From Scheffersomyces stipitis CBS 6054 (lineage: Eukaryota > Ascomycota > Pichiomycetes > Serinales > Debaryomycetaceae): a DNA stretch of 64,000 nucleotides. The notes beneath the pieces are model-generated. The model made no database searches. It was not told the origin of the DNA and worked only from the letters and a program-made list of their open reading frames with translations. The stretch is taken from assembly GCF_000209165.1 (NCBI RefSeq), contig NC_009068.1:992001-1056000 (forward strand). The letters run 5' to 3'. Shown piece after piece: positions 47,800-59,036 of this stretch (position 1 is its first letter; each line of letters begins with the position of its first letter). The position numbers and the translations under genes are program-made.

Positions 47800-50700
47800 T
47801 CACGAGGGGATGGCTATCTTTTCTGCTTCTGTGGTTACAGATTCTGTCTTCGACAGCAAAAGAGGCTGCTCCGGTTCCAAGGTGGGTCTTAGTTGCGTAA
47901 CTGTAGCCACGGATATTGGAGTTTCTGAGACAGATGTTTGTTCTGGACAAAGAACTATTTCTGATTCTATTGTTGCATCCGTTGTGATACCTAGCCCAAT
48001 GGTCCCCACTTCCACTTTTATTGCTGGGATTTCCCCTTTTGGTTCAGTGATTGCAGGCGAAATCGACTGTTCTTGGCTCGTAGCTATAGGCTCCAAATGA
48101 GCTTTTTCTTTGGGTTCATTAATGTTCCCTTTCTGAATTTCTGGAAGTATGGCATGGTCTATCTGTTCTATGCTTTCTTCGTTGCCGTTGAAATCAACTC
48201 TTTGAAGAATATTCGCATTATGAATACTAGAGCGTGGTACATCTGCTTGCAATGAAAGTGAGCTCTCTTTAATTTCTGGTAGTAAATTCTCGGCACCCTC
48301 ACCAGTCTCTACAACACCTGCACTTGCACTTACACTTACAGCCACCTGCTTATCATTCTCAATCTTTGGAATGTCAATGGAAGCCTGCGATTGAAGTCGT
48401 GCAAGCTCGTTCACTTCGCTGGTGTATTTTCTAACAAGACTTAGAACTTCCTCAAAAACATCTTTGATAAAAACTCCACTACTAAAGAGTTTTCTCAAGA
48501 TAAATCGAAGTTGATCGAGTTTCAACTCAAGCAGAATGTCAGACTTTTCTTTGATGTCAGAAATCATCTTTTGCAATTTAATTTTATGAGCCAGAACGGT
48601 TTCGTATATCTCTTCAATAGCCATCATCTCTTGACTTGGGTAGACTTTTAATTGATCACCTTCATTTTTGATTGACAAAATTCTTTCCAATGTAAGCTGT
48701 GCCTTCAAAAAATCATCCAAAACCTCCGACGACTCAATAAGCTTGCACATGGGACAAACATAATTCTCGTCTTCAGAATCGTTACTAGATTCTTCCTCGT
48801 TCACACATTGAAGATGGTACCATTCATTACATTTGTCACACTCTATCATTGTTCCATATTCGTATTCACGGCAGATGCAATAAAATTTGATGTTAGCGCT
48901 ATCGTCATCTTTCGCAAAGTTGGTGACAAATGAAGATGAATTCTCATAAATATCTTCATCTGAAAAGCTGAAATCTGATTTGTAGAGCAATTGATATAAC
49001 TTCTCAATCAAACGAGTGTTCAACGTTAACCTCGTATTAAGATGTTCCAAATCAATATCCTTGCTCAAAGTAGTTATAACCCTGATGTCTTTGGTTTCCT
49101 CCCAAAGAGAGTTTACCCAGTTTTCAGCAGTGGATAATTGACTGTCAACAATAGAGAGATTGAATTTCAAATCAAACTCATTAATTGAATTCAGCATTTG
49201 ACGAACATCACCATATGTGAATCGTTCACTACTGGACTGAAGCTTTTGAAACTGCGTAATCAAATTAGAGTGAATATGCACTTTAGAAACTTCGTTATAG
49301 TTGTCTAAACTAATGAATAGCTTTTGCGTCCTGAATCTTTCTACAATTCCAGTCAACTTTTCCAAGTTGAGGTTCTCAATAAATTCCACTTTCAAGAATT
49401 CTGTAATCTCGTTATCAAATTTTTCACTCTGTGCCAAAATCTTTTCGATCTCTTCAATCATTGAAGCATCTTCTTCTGAAAGTATCTTGATGCCCTCGTC
49501 GAAAAACGCTTTCAAGTCTGATAAGGTAAACACTTCTTTTTTGTCTGCAAAAGGATCGGCACCCTTTTCAATCAACTTAAATACTCTTATCCATTTTAGT
49601 CTATCTCTAACTCTGGTAATAAAAGTCAAAGATGGAATCTCGATACCAAAACTTTCTCCCAAATTAATGAGATCATCAAACTCTTGAAGAGATCTACTTT
49701 TCTTTGCCAACAAAGTTCTACTAGCTTTGTCGAAGTTTTCAATCTCATTCTTGAACTCAAGAATTTGGTCAACTTCAGCGCAGGTAAAGTTCAACGTTGG
49801 AATTCGATCAATGAGACTAATCAAGTCATTCAATCCACTTACATTCTGGTAATCATTTCCGTTTCTAATACGTTGCTGATGTTTGATTGCGAGAAGATTC
49901 TGGCACTCTTCAATGAACTGATTGGAGCTGGATATGAACTGCCTCAAATTTTCAATGTAGTTCATGAACTTACTGAATTTCTGAGTGTTTTCATGTGCCA
50001 GGACTTCGTTGGTTAAGCAATTGGCTGAAGTTATCGCTGATAGGATTCTTTCTCCTTCGTTCAATAAACTCTTGTAAGTCTTCAAGGTTAAGTCAGAATT
50101 TTCATTCATGAGACTTTCGTAGTTAGATAACCATGATTCATAATCGATCGAATAGTTATTTAATATTCTCGAAAAATTCTTAAGCTTTTCATCCGTATAG
50201 AAGATGTGTAATTCGATGGTGAAGTCATTAATATCAATGCTCTTTTCATTGTAATAGTTTAAGAATCCCTTTAAAGACAATATAAGTCTCTGCTTTGATG
50301 ACGTTTCGACAAGAACTATTCGAGATGGAAATGTAGAAGAAAGGTCGTCGTCTGCTAGGAAATCTATCTCATTGAAAAGTTTTTCATCGATATTTATTTC
50401 CTTTATCTTAAGCTTCCGGATCTGTGATCTCAATTCCAATTCCTCCTGGTATAATGCATCGTACAAAGAATTCACCCTTTCGTATACTTCTGAGTTAAAA
50501 CCTACATTCTTTCCTGAATCGTAAAGCTGAATCAAATTCGTCAACATCTTAAAAGTCAGGAAGTTTGGAAGAATTGATTGGGATTGAAGCCATTTTTCAG
50601 CTTCTAAAGCATAATCTAACCAATTCTTAGTAGCGAAATTAACTTCTTCACTAAGATTGAATCCCATAGAAATGGTACACGAGTACGTTTTTGGTAGCTT

Positions 50701-53172
50701 CACTATCATTTCTCCGGGTTTTTGTATTGTCGTCGTGAACAAAATACCGTTTTCATTTAACAATTCAGGAGTAATCAAGTAGTCCTGATTTAATCTAATA
50801 GACTGCGTCTTCTTGTCGATCAATTTCTGAAACTTGGGACTCTTGTGTGCGAGTCTTGGTGTCCTGGAGACATTTATCATGTTCTCCAACGAGTTGGTTA
50901 AGGTATCATAGTCGTTCTCTTCGTCACCAATATACGAGCTGATATCATCTACGTTCCAGTCGTTATTGTTGATGCTGGCTCTGCTTTTGTCAGATTCACT
51001 TATCTTCGTCAATAACTGTTCAAACTTCTCAAACTCCAGTTCAGGAATGAAAAACCATCTTCTGAAGGCCCCAAAGAACTGAAAGTTTATTAAGTGTGTG
51101 AAATGATCTTCACATCTCCAATTCTGAGTACTGAATGTCATGCCGATATTCAATCGCGAATTTGTCAACTCCTGATTGTTCAAATCTGACTCCAATAACG
51201 ATCCCAACAATGAGTTGGGTAAGAAAGGAAGGTTGTGCAAATTCCAGGGATGCATCGCTGCCGCAATCACGTAGTTGATATAGTCCTTAGAGTTGAACTG
51301 GGGCTCTTCTGGGGGCACTCCATACGTAGATGTCAAAACGTTAAGCTGTTTCGTGTAGGTGGAATTTACAGTCTTGCCTGGTGTGCTGACGTTCGAACTG
51401 TGAAGGCTATTCTTGTAGTTGATCAAGTCGTCGCCAATTCTGACAAAGCCTGAGCCATTCACAGACTGGGGGAGACTTTCGCCATTTTCCAATTCTAGAC
51501 CATCATCAAGAATGGTGTGAACTCCTTGATTTCTCACATATTTCCAGTACAAATGCTCAAACTTTTCAAAGCTGATGATGGTACGATCTGGAATAGGTGC
51601 ATTATTAGGCTGATCGTAGAAATGAAAGAAACTATTGGAAGTTCCAGCAGATACTTTGCTAAACTGGGTACGGTTGTGCTGGATGATAAACTCTTGGAAT
51701 TTGAGATCTTTTTCCATAAACTGGCGTAACGAATAGGTTGAAGCACATTTGCTACTTAACTTCAGCGAACTGTCGTCTTCATACACTGCCTGGTTTTCTA
51801 GCATTACCTTCAATGGATAATTGAGTTGAGTCTGAGGTAATATTGGAGAGTAGATGATGTCTGGAGCACGTTTGTTTCTCTTCTTGGTTCCCTCTTCTGG
51901 CTTCAATACAAATGTATTAGGCTGTTTTGGGTCCATTAAATGCGGTGAACTAATGAGAAATCCCTTCTGAGACTTTGATCTAAGAGAGCGCTTGAAGTGC
52001 TTAGCTGATCCAACTATCAAAGGGGTATCTATTTTACGCTTCTTAAACTCGCTTTCTTCTACTGGTTGTGCCTTACCAAGATCATCAAAGTATTCGACGG
52101 ATCTTTGAGTTAGAAAAATTTCGTATGGATACAATATCCGTTGGTACAGAGATTTCAACGAGCTGCTCAAGCTCGTCATGATCTTTCCTCTGTATCCGAG
52201 TTCTCTTCCAATTTGAGCCCATAACTTCTTGTTAATCACCTCGATGAATCCACCACGGATAATGACAGACTTGAAGAGTTTGTACAAATCTAGAGGTCTC
52301 TTGTCTATCATAGGAAGTTTGTGTAAAGACACACTTTGTCTCTTCTTGCTTTCTGGAGTCGCCAGTTCAGAACCTCCATTTACGTCAGATAGTTTGGCGC
52401 TGTTGAATATTGCAGCAGCAATAAGGTCTTTGTTCAAAGAGTCATTGGCTATTTGTGATGTATTCAGTTCTACAGGATTGGCTGTAGGTTCGAGTTTATC
52501 AGTTGGTTCTAGTCCGGGAGATGGTGAATTGAGCAAGTTACTTATAGAATGCTGTTTCTGCTGTAAAAAAGAATCTGATGGATAGTCCAGCGATATTGGC
52601 GGAGTTCTGGAAGGTGTAGACTCTTGGGAAGTGGATATGCTGATTGAGGAATTGGATGAGTGGAAATTCATCAAATCATGGTGGAAACGAAGTCTACTTG
52701 TCAACTCGTTTGTGCCTGGATTGTTCAAAAGTTTGTTGGTTTGGAACCAGAAGAGATCTGGGTTGATCTGGATGTTGTTTTTTATTATCAGAACTTCTGG
52801 TTCTGGAAGTTTTATCTTAACAGCTCCATAGCTTTTGGCTACATGTTCTACGCTTTCTACGAATCTGATAGGGTCTGCGCTTTGGGCCAGATCTAGTTGG
52901 AATACGGGAATACCACCTTCAGGCGGAAGATCTGTTATAGTTATCTTGCTGGGAAGATGGTAGTAATCCAAAGGCAAACTGGCTCTGGTCTTCGTCTGAG
53001 GCATAGTATAAGGATTGTAATTGACATTGGCACTCTGTCCGTTGAACTGAACAGGTTTGTTATCTCGAATTATCTGGTAAGTCTTCAAATCCGGCAACCC
53101 GTTGGGGCTGAAAAAACGGGGAGAGTCTGGAAATTTGGCTGTCTCCACTTCTTCAGGATATGATGTGGCCAT
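47800..53172 (-). CDS. ECM5: ECM5-like KDM5-family chromatin protein (JmjN-ARID-JmjC-PHD) with degenerate JmjC
   Basis: 1790 residues. A JmjN-like block lies at about 80-135 (GGIPVFQLDLAQSADPIRF). An ARID lies at about 290-355 (LYKLFKSVIIRGGFIEVINK ...). A JmjC-like region lies at about 640-860, a long helical PLU-1-like stretch at about 870-1400, and a PHD finger near 1425-1475 (FYCICREYEYGTMIECDKCN ... WYHLQC ... CPMC). The JmjC has lost iron ligands: the usual HxE is R-C-E (Arg686 in FSTQNWRCEDHF), and the distal His position of YHSGFNQGFN reads YSCTISMGFN (Ser831). It is therefore predicted to be inactive as a demethylase, as described for S. cerevisiae Ecm5 (1411 residues), which works with Snt2 and Rpd3. 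The Ser/Thr/Glu-rich C-terminus is longer than in S. cerevisiae. Confidence 0.88.
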   Translation of the reverse strand: MATSYPEEVETAKFPDSPRFFSPNGLPDLKTYQIIRDNKPVQFNGQSANVNYNPYTMPQTKTRASLPLDYYHLPSKITITDLPPEGGIPVFQLDLAQSADPIRFVESVEHVAKSYGAVKIKLPEPEVLIIKNNIQINPDLFWFQTNKLLNNPGTNELTSRLRFHHDLMNFHSSNSSISISTSQESTPSRTPPISLDYPSDSFLQQKQHSISNLLNSPSPGLEPTDKLEPTANPVELNTSQIANDSLNKDLIAAAIFNSAKLSDVNGGSELATPESKKRQSVSLHKLPMIDKRPLDLYKLFKSVIIRGGFIEVINKKLWAQIGRELGYRGKIMTSLSSSLKSLYQRILYPYEIFLTQRSVEYFDDLGKAQPVEESEFKKRKIDTPLIVGSAKHFKRSLRSKSQKGFLISSPHLMDPKQPNTFVLKPEEGTKKRNKRAPDIIYSPILPQTQLNYPLKVMLENQAVYEDDSSLKLSSKCASTYSLRQFMEKDLKFQEFIIQHNRTQFSKVSAGTSNSFFHFYDQPNNAPIPDRTIISFEKFEHLYWKYVRNQGVHTILDDGLELENGESLPQSVNGSGFVRIGDDLINYKNSLHSSNVSTPGKTVNSTYTKQLNVLTSTYGVPPEEPQFNSKDYINYVIAAAMHPWNLHNLPFLPNSLLGSLLESDLNNQELTNSRLNIGMTFSTQNWRCEDHFTHLINFQFFGAFRRWFFIPELEFEKFEQLLTKISESDKSRASINNNDWNVDDISSYIGDEENDYDTLTNSLENMINVSRTPRLAHKSPKFQKLIDKKTQSIRLNQDYLITPELLNENGILFTTTIQKPGEMIVKLPKTYSCTISMGFNLSEEVNFATKNWLDYALEAEKWLQSQSILPNFLTFKMLTNLIQLYDSGKNVGFNSEVYERVNSLYDALYQEELELRSQIRKLKIKEINIDEKLFNEIDFLADDDLSSTFPSRIVLVETSSKQRLILSLKGFLNYYNEKSIDINDFTIELHIFYTDEKLKNFSRILNNYSIDYESWLSNYESLMNENSDLTLKTYKSLLNEGERILSAITSANCLTNEVLAHENTQKFSKFMNYIENLRQFISSSNQFIEECQNLLAIKHQQRIRNGNDYQNVSGLNDLISLIDRIPTLNFTCAEVDQILEFKNEIENFDKASRTLLAKKSRSLQEFDDLINLGESFGIEIPSLTFITRVRDRLKWIRVFKLIEKGADPFADKKEVFTLSDLKAFFDEGIKILSEEDASMIEEIEKILAQSEKFDNEITEFLKVEFIENLNLEKLTGIVERFRTQKLFISLDNYNEVSKVHIHSNLITQFQKLQSSSERFTYGDVRQMLNSINEFDLKFNLSIVDSQLSTAENWVNSLWEETKDIRVITTLSKDIDLEHLNTRLTLNTRLIEKLYQLLYKSDFSFSDEDIYENSSSFVTNFAKDDDSANIKFYCICREYEYGTMIECDKCNEWYHLQCVNEEESSNDSEDENYVCPMCKLIESSEVLDDFLKAQLTLERILSIKNEGDQLKVYPSQEMMAIEEIYETVLAHKIKLQKMISDIKEKSDILLELKLDQLRFILRKLFSSGVFIKDVFEEVLSLVRKYTSEVNELARLQSQASIDIPKIENDKQVAVSVSASAGVVETGEGAENLLPEIKESSLSLQADVPRSSIHNANILQRVDFNGNEESIEQIDHAILPEIQKGNINEPKEKAHLEPIATSQEQSISPAITEPKGEIPAIKVEVGTIGLGITTDATIESEIVLCPEQTSVSETPISVATVTQLRPTLEPEQPLLLSKTESVTTEAEKIAIPS

Positions 53173-54368
53173 GGTAGAATGGGATTGGATGGTTTGTAGG
53201 TCTTAGGTGTAGTAGTTAATGAAATTCTTGAAAATTTTGGGAAATTTGGATCGGTTAAACTTTGGAAATGTGCCTCTTTAGGCTCTAGCGATTGGTCACC
53301 AGTGGCTCTGGCTCCTTTTGACAGAAATAGTAATGTGGTGAGGACAAGTGAAACAGACGTAGTAGGTGAAAAATGGAACAAGGACTTTTCATAGGATACA
53401 GCTGTGCAGGATACGGCTGCAGGGAGGTTACTGGTGCTGAAATATCTATGGCTACAAATGGAATATATATGTGTGTATCTATAGGATACCAGATGGGAGG
53501 TATTTGTTGAATCGTTCCGATCCATATATTTCGTTGTTTTTATGTTGTTCGTGGTGTCGGTTTACTGGTGATGGATTCCGTTTCAGATAAAGTTCGCAAG
53601 ACCCTTCCATAATTAAGTGGTCCAACGACGAGAGTATGGCATACGAGGAATAGGTGAATAGGAGAAGATACGACATGCCGATGCTATAGGAATGCTCTCT
53701 TCTATGCTGTTGAAACCTAGCAACGCTGTCTCTACTTGATCTAGAGATTTAATGTGTTCACATGGACTCTACACTAAGAATATGCTTGCTCATATAATTA
53801 GATGAAAGTACGTAACAATGGGTCTACTGGTATTCCTATTATTGAAAAATGGGACAAGGTTCTCGCACCGGACGTGCTACCTCTGCTGGCATCATCTGAC
53901 GTCTGACTACATATCACTTGCTTGTGCTGCTGGTTGTTGGTTGCAGCCCTCTAAGTTCATTGTCTTTTTCGCAACCACTTGTAATCAAGAAAAAGGTTCC
54001 TTAGACTAATAACTACATAGAATTTGAAAGTGGTTATATTATTAGATAATAGTATATAATACAGCTAACGTAAGACAGGAGTCTTGTTAGGGAGGGAATG
54101 CGAAGGTCCTAGGTGCTTGTTCAAGGATTAGTGGGATGGCTAGTAAAAGCTTACCACAGCCGAAAATGAAACTGCGTGAATAGAATGGGTAAGTAACGAC
54201 AAGCCAAAATAGCGTGACTGATTAGCACTACTGGTAATTGCAAAGTGAAAAGTTCTTTGCAAATGGTATAAAATGAAGCAGAAAACTTCTTCCACCGAAT
54301 AAATCAACAATTTGTACGAAATTCAAATCAAAAATCAAGATCGCGCCCAGGGCTCTTAGCTGCTGCAC
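53173..54368. other. Intergenic region, no gene seen
   Basis: 1.2 kb: ECM5 promoter and the 3' flank of the PGA59-like gene. Short frames only. Confidence 0.5.
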
Positions 54369-54773
54369 TTAGAAAAGAGCAACGGCAACAGCAGCAACAC
54401 CAGCCAAAGCACCAGCGACATTTCTGGCACCGGCGGCTTCGAAAGAAGATACTGAGTGGGTACCGTTACCGGTTGGGACAGCCTTACATTCAGAACAGGT
54501 TCTGGTTTCAGTGACAGTCCATTGTTCAGCAGTGAAAGTGGAAGGAATGACACATGGTTCAGTGATAGTCAAGGTAGAAGCTTCAGTGACGGTGAAGGTG
54601 GCTGGAGCACACTTTTCTTCGTGACAGGTGACAACAACAACCTCAGTAGAGATTGGACAGTAGGTGGTGAAACCAGTGACGGTGACTTCAGTGGTAATGA
54701 CGGTACCGTTGGTGAAAGCAGCAGCAGCGGAGGCGGCGAAGGTAGAGGCTGCGATAACAGTAGAGAATTGCAT
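54369..54773 (-). CDS. Small GPI-anchored cell wall protein, PGA59/PGA62-like
   Basis: 134 residues from the Met at 54773. A signal peptide (MQFSTVIAASTFAASAAAAF) is followed by a Thr/Val-rich body with sequons and six Cys (TTYCPISTEV, VTCHEEKC, EPC, TCSEC). A short GNGTHSVSSFEAAGARN linker and a hydrophobic C-terminus (VAGALAGVAAVAVALF) look like a GPI-anchor signal. It closely recalls C. albicans Pga59, also small and starting MQFSTV, with the TTWCP motif and THSV before the GPI site. Such proteins are abundant structural mannoproteins linked to wall glucan (known). Codon usage is strongly biased (ACC, GTT, GAA), which suggests high expression. The frame upstream of 54773 is non-conserved leader. 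Confidence 0.85.
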   Translation of the reverse strand: MQFSTVIAASTFAASAAAAFTNGTVITTEVTVTGFTTYCPISTEVVVVTCHEEKCAPATFTVTEASTLTITEPCVIPSTFTAEQWTVTETRTCSECKAVPTGNGTHSVSSFEAAGARNVAGALAGVAAVAVALF

Positions 54774-56983
54774 TGTTAAAAGAATGTAAGGTAAAGGAAT
54801 GTACGAAGTTGGATAACTAGTTGAGTTGAAACTACAGATCAAAAATCCACGAAACTACATCGTAACTTTTCAGGTGGCAGTCTGCGGACATTTATACTCT
54901 GGAAAAGTTTTCGCTGCTATTTCTCTGGCAGTAGGCCACTGTGTTTTCCTCGAGGATGAGATAGTATGCGGATGGGATTCTAATTGAGAATTAGGTTTTT
55001 GAAAAAAAAATATCCAAACAATTGCAGCTACTAAATGCAACTAGTGCATGTAGCATATCTGCTGAGTTATATACTGCGGCACTGGTTTTATCCTGCACCG
55101 CTAAAAGTAGACAGATCAGAAGTAATAAAAAATGATGATTCTATGTGCACTCCTGTTGTTCAAAGTTGATGCCGTTTCCTAATTCAAGAATAGGACAGTG
55201 CTCGTAACCTGATCTACCACTCCCCTTTGGGACATATTACTGGCATATAGGATGCAAAATTTTGCTGGTATAGACACGAAGAATATAACAAGAACGGGTG
55301 CTAGAGAAAGTTTGTCTGATCAAATTGGCACAAGACAGTAAAGGCAGGTCGGGACCATATGGCGGGAAACAAATGAATAGCACGAGACAACAGCCAAGTC
55401 TAGACGGAACAGATGCTGAAAAAAATAGAGTTTAGAAGAGCATTAGACGTGGTGGACAGAACAAATCAGAAAATTTTTCAGCCAATCCTGCTACATGTTA
55501 AGTAAGTTTCAAACAGTCAGACAAAGGCCAGCCCTGCTGTGGGAGTGTAGCAACTTTACGGGGTCTAGATTGCCGAGGATTAGTTACTGAATAAGGTAAG
55601 CAAACGGTAGACCGTTACGTGCTAAGTGGAGAACATCACTGTGCAACTCGTAGATGTGTGGGAGTGTAGTAAATGTGTAAAGGTTTAGAGATGAAAGAGC
55701 TCGGTAAGAAAGTAAAAAATGAAGCAATGGACAGGAATCCTGGTATAGGTGCTGTCAGAATAGCGACCGTGAAAACCAGAATTATGGGTTTAGGCCAAAC
55801 CCACAGACGTACCACCAGTGTGGGACTATAGGAGAGTAGACAGTGAAAGTAACGTTGCAAGCTAAGCTATTTGTGCGTTATTCTATTGTGTAGCAATATT
55901 GCCCAATTTAACAAACTTCTATTGTCTTGTTCGTAAAGCTTCATCGTTGTCTGTTCATATTCTAGAATTCTTCTATAGTGTGCATTACCACTTCATTATA
56001 CTAATTTATTTCACTCAGCACAGCACTCGCTACTATTACTACATAATACTGTACCAACTATTGCCATTATTAATGCCATAAAGAACTGGTTAGGTGCAAG
56101 TTCTAGTTTTGCATATGGCTCTGGCCAAGTTTTCACAGCTGGGTCTGGACTCTGATCTCACTCCTCTACTATTTCGTTTAGCCTCGGCTGCGCTGTACAT
56201 CCCGATTCAACGTTATTTTGGATCGCAACTGAAATAGTCAAACTCTTAAAAAGACGTCGACTAGAGTGCACTTCTGTTGTTGTTGTAGTGGACCCCTTCT
56301 AGACAAACCCTCGGGCACTTTGGGCTCCTCATCCGCAAGCTGTTGCCATAAAATATGCCTGGTCTATTTCTTATCCTTTTGGGTAGCCGTGATTTTGTTT
56401 CACAATGCTGATTTTGTGTGCAGTACTTTTGTTTTTGAAACATGCCTCGGGAGTATGCAGTACGATAAATCTATGCTAGAACAGTGTCTTAAAGCAATAA
56501 TAAAGTAACATACACTTGTGTATTTAAACTAGTTAACATTCAACGATCAAAGTCAACTATAACAAGGGTGGTGCAGATAGTGCTGCAGTTAATAGAACCA
56601 AATGAAGTACAAAATTGAATAAAGTGAATTAAACTGATGTAATTGAATGTTTCAATATGAGTATCAATATCATAATTCAACCTCAATCACAACTATCTCA
56701 CATAGAAATAAAAGTAACAAATAGCAACTAGAGTAATAGTAATGATAAACAATCTGTCATATGTACCCCAAAAAACAGAACCAACTTGCGTGTGTACCAA
56801 ACAAAACAACTAAACAAAACGCTCTGTAAATCATCATAGTCTCCTTCTTGCTTCCGACACATTCAAATCAGAAGGAAAACATAAACATCATCAAATATTA
56901 AATTATAAATTATTCTTGATCTTCTTATGAAATAAGAATCGACATCAACTCAGAAAGTCTTTCCTGTTGACGACCGGATCAGC
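54774..56983. other. Long intergenic region, no gene seen
   Basis: 2.2 kb between the PGA59-like promoter and the ATG8 3' end. No frame above about 80 codons and none recognised. A long upstream region is common for strongly regulated wall-protein genes. No tRNA or LTR signature was noticed. Confidence 0.45.
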
Positions 56984-57551
56984 CTACTTTTGTGCCAAAT
57001 CTAAGTCGCTCAAGTCGCTCCAGTCTATGGTGGATAAGTCTAAGGGCTTCTTTTGACCAAATGTGTTTTCGCCCGAGTACAACACGTACAAGAAACCGTC
57101 CTCGTCCTTGTGTTCTTCGTAAATGGTGCTGATCAAAGCGGCAGTAGGAGGCAAGATATCGTTGACAAAGATGAAGATTGCCTTTTCGCTTGGCAACTTG
57201 ATTCTCTTTCTGATCACATATACAAACTGACCAACAGATAAGTCAACAGGTACCAAGTACTTGCGCTTGTCGATTTCAGGTATGTCGGAGTTTTCCACTT
57301 TTTCACAGATCACAGGGACCCTGTCCTTGAATCTCTGGGCGATACGGGTGGCTTCTGCCTGTCTTTTTTCTGAACAATGTTAGTAAGAATTGTCAATGGA
57401 TTCATAATGGCATCGAAGACGTGACAAAAATCATTATCACATTCATCAATCGACTGCTATACAGCAACGATAACGATAATATCGATACCATACTCTAAGA
57501 TTACGTACCAAAGGGATGTTCGTCTTTGAATTGGGATCTCATTCTGTTCAT
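56984..57551 (-). CDS. ATG8: ATG8, ubiquitin-like autophagy protein, one intron, long C-terminal tail
   Basis: Exon 1 is 57551-57509 and exon 2 is 57369-56984. The joined product is 142 residues starting [18 protein letters not shown] (139 if the second Met, 57542, is used). The core [20 protein letters not shown] ... [20 protein letters not shown] ... [17 protein letters not shown] is nearly identical to Atg8 of other yeasts. Atg8 is cut by Atg4 after the Gly of ENTFG and joined to phosphatidylethanolamine on autophagosomal membranes (known). After that Gly there are 23 more residues, [20 protein letters not shown] and AQK, whereas S. cerevisiae has a single Arg. The intron is the only one seen in the frame; a TACTAAC just before the first ATG hints at a second, 5' UTR intron. 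Confidence 0.95.
57370..57508 (-). other. ATG8: ATG8 intron
   Basis: 139 nt, donor GTACGT (57508-57503), branch point TACTAAC about 12 nt before the acceptor TTCAG. Splicing joins CCCTTTG to AAAAAAGACAG and restores the conserved HPFEKRQ. Confidence 0.92.
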
Positions 57552-59036
57552 GTTAGTATTGTTTGCAAAAGTTGATTTACACATGTGTCTACAATAAAAG
57601 TACTATAGATGTAGTTACCGAACACAATAGTAATATAACCGTAGTACTCTAGAGTAGAATAATGACACCAATCACGGCAACAACAGTAACAATCTCCAAG
57701 TCATCAGCTCCAGATCCTTTTACCTTTGGCTGATGCTCTGAAATAGACTCTGGCTATTGTAACTGGCTTGTGTGTAAGTTGGTGGCAATGTGACTCTGTG
57801 TGGCAATCAGCCTATATAGGCGGGAAAGGGATGGAAAAGCACGGAAGAGCCGCGGCAGAGCCATTGGCGTCCTTCTCGCGCTTCTCGCACCGATTGCAGC
57901 GATACTTACGCGTCAGAAGTATGGGGATGGTTTCTGGAGAAAAAGAAGTTATTTACTACAGAAAAATGTGTAGAGAAGAAGAAGGGTTTATAAACAAGGA
58001 GATATGGATTTCTGATGGGTTATCTTATCGCAGTGAGAATGAATGATTATGTGTGCGCGACACAAAACGGGCGCGTGCCCGGCCGTGAGATCTTGCACGT
58101 GATTCATACGTGGTTGCAGCAGTTTGCAGCTGAACCAATATTGACATGTAATGTGCTGAAGGAGTAGAGGTAGAGTAAACAAATCGTGGTCTATTCTTGT
58201 AACTGCTGGATAACCATAGGTGAGTGGTCCAAATCTCGAGAACCAGAAATTACAGAGTCAATTTCATCAGAATCAGTACCTAAAGTTCACTTGTATATGA
58301 TTCATGATGCCAGTTCCATCTGATAGTCAAGCTAGCAGTGACAGCATTCAGTCTGTGCCCTTTGAGTGGCTCTATCCAATACTCCAAGAAAGCAATGTGT
58401 CTGAACTGGATGAAACCTCTCCTGGTATGGAACATGATGGCACGAATTGGCCAGACTCGAGAGACAGCACTACAGAAGAATGCCAGCGCCTACCCATTGA
58501 CAGAGTCCAGATCACCATACAAAGGTAATAAGTGTGGTTCAAATACTCATTTCATCACATGTTAACCCTACCACGGACAAATAGCACACATCACACGTGA
58601 AGTCACATCCTGATAGCTCAACCATGACCGGTGACGGTTCTATACTCCATCTACAATTGTCTCGCTACAGTTCTATATGGGACAACACAAAAAAACTACC
58701 AAAGGCACATAAACAGGTTATACCTACTTATAGTCCATAGTATTATCACTATTTCATTATTCCATCGTTATCGTTGCTGATACCATACAGTTAATAGTAT
58801 CCCCTTGAATCAATTGAATCAGATCTGTTTCATACTCTTCTTCCGTTTAAATGCATTTTTCGTCCCAATCCGTCTATAGTCGTGCACGTGCGAAATTTGC
58901 CTCCACAATAACAAAACGCGTATTCATAAAGTCTGGCATTTCATACGGGCTGGAAAATGCTAGACATGGCAATTGACTAAGTTTTCAATTTTCAATTAAT
59001 TCTCAATTGTACAATTCTACCAATTGAACCTTCAAA
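57552..59036. promoter_or_regulatory. Divergent promoter region of ATG8 and RIM1
   Basis: 1.49 kb, no gene. ATG8 side: a minus-strand TATA-like CCTATATAGG (57811-57820), ACGCGT (57908-57913) and GCACGTGA (about 58095). RIM1 side: ACGCGT (58916-58921), an MCB-type element 116 bp from the RIM1 ATG, and TGCACGTGC (about 58883). Small frames at 58304-58565 look random. Confidence 0.45.

Noticed and set aside
54774..54842. 23-residue extension of the PGA59-like protein
   Set aside because: It would place a non-hydrophobic stretch before the signal peptide; MQFSTV is the family start.
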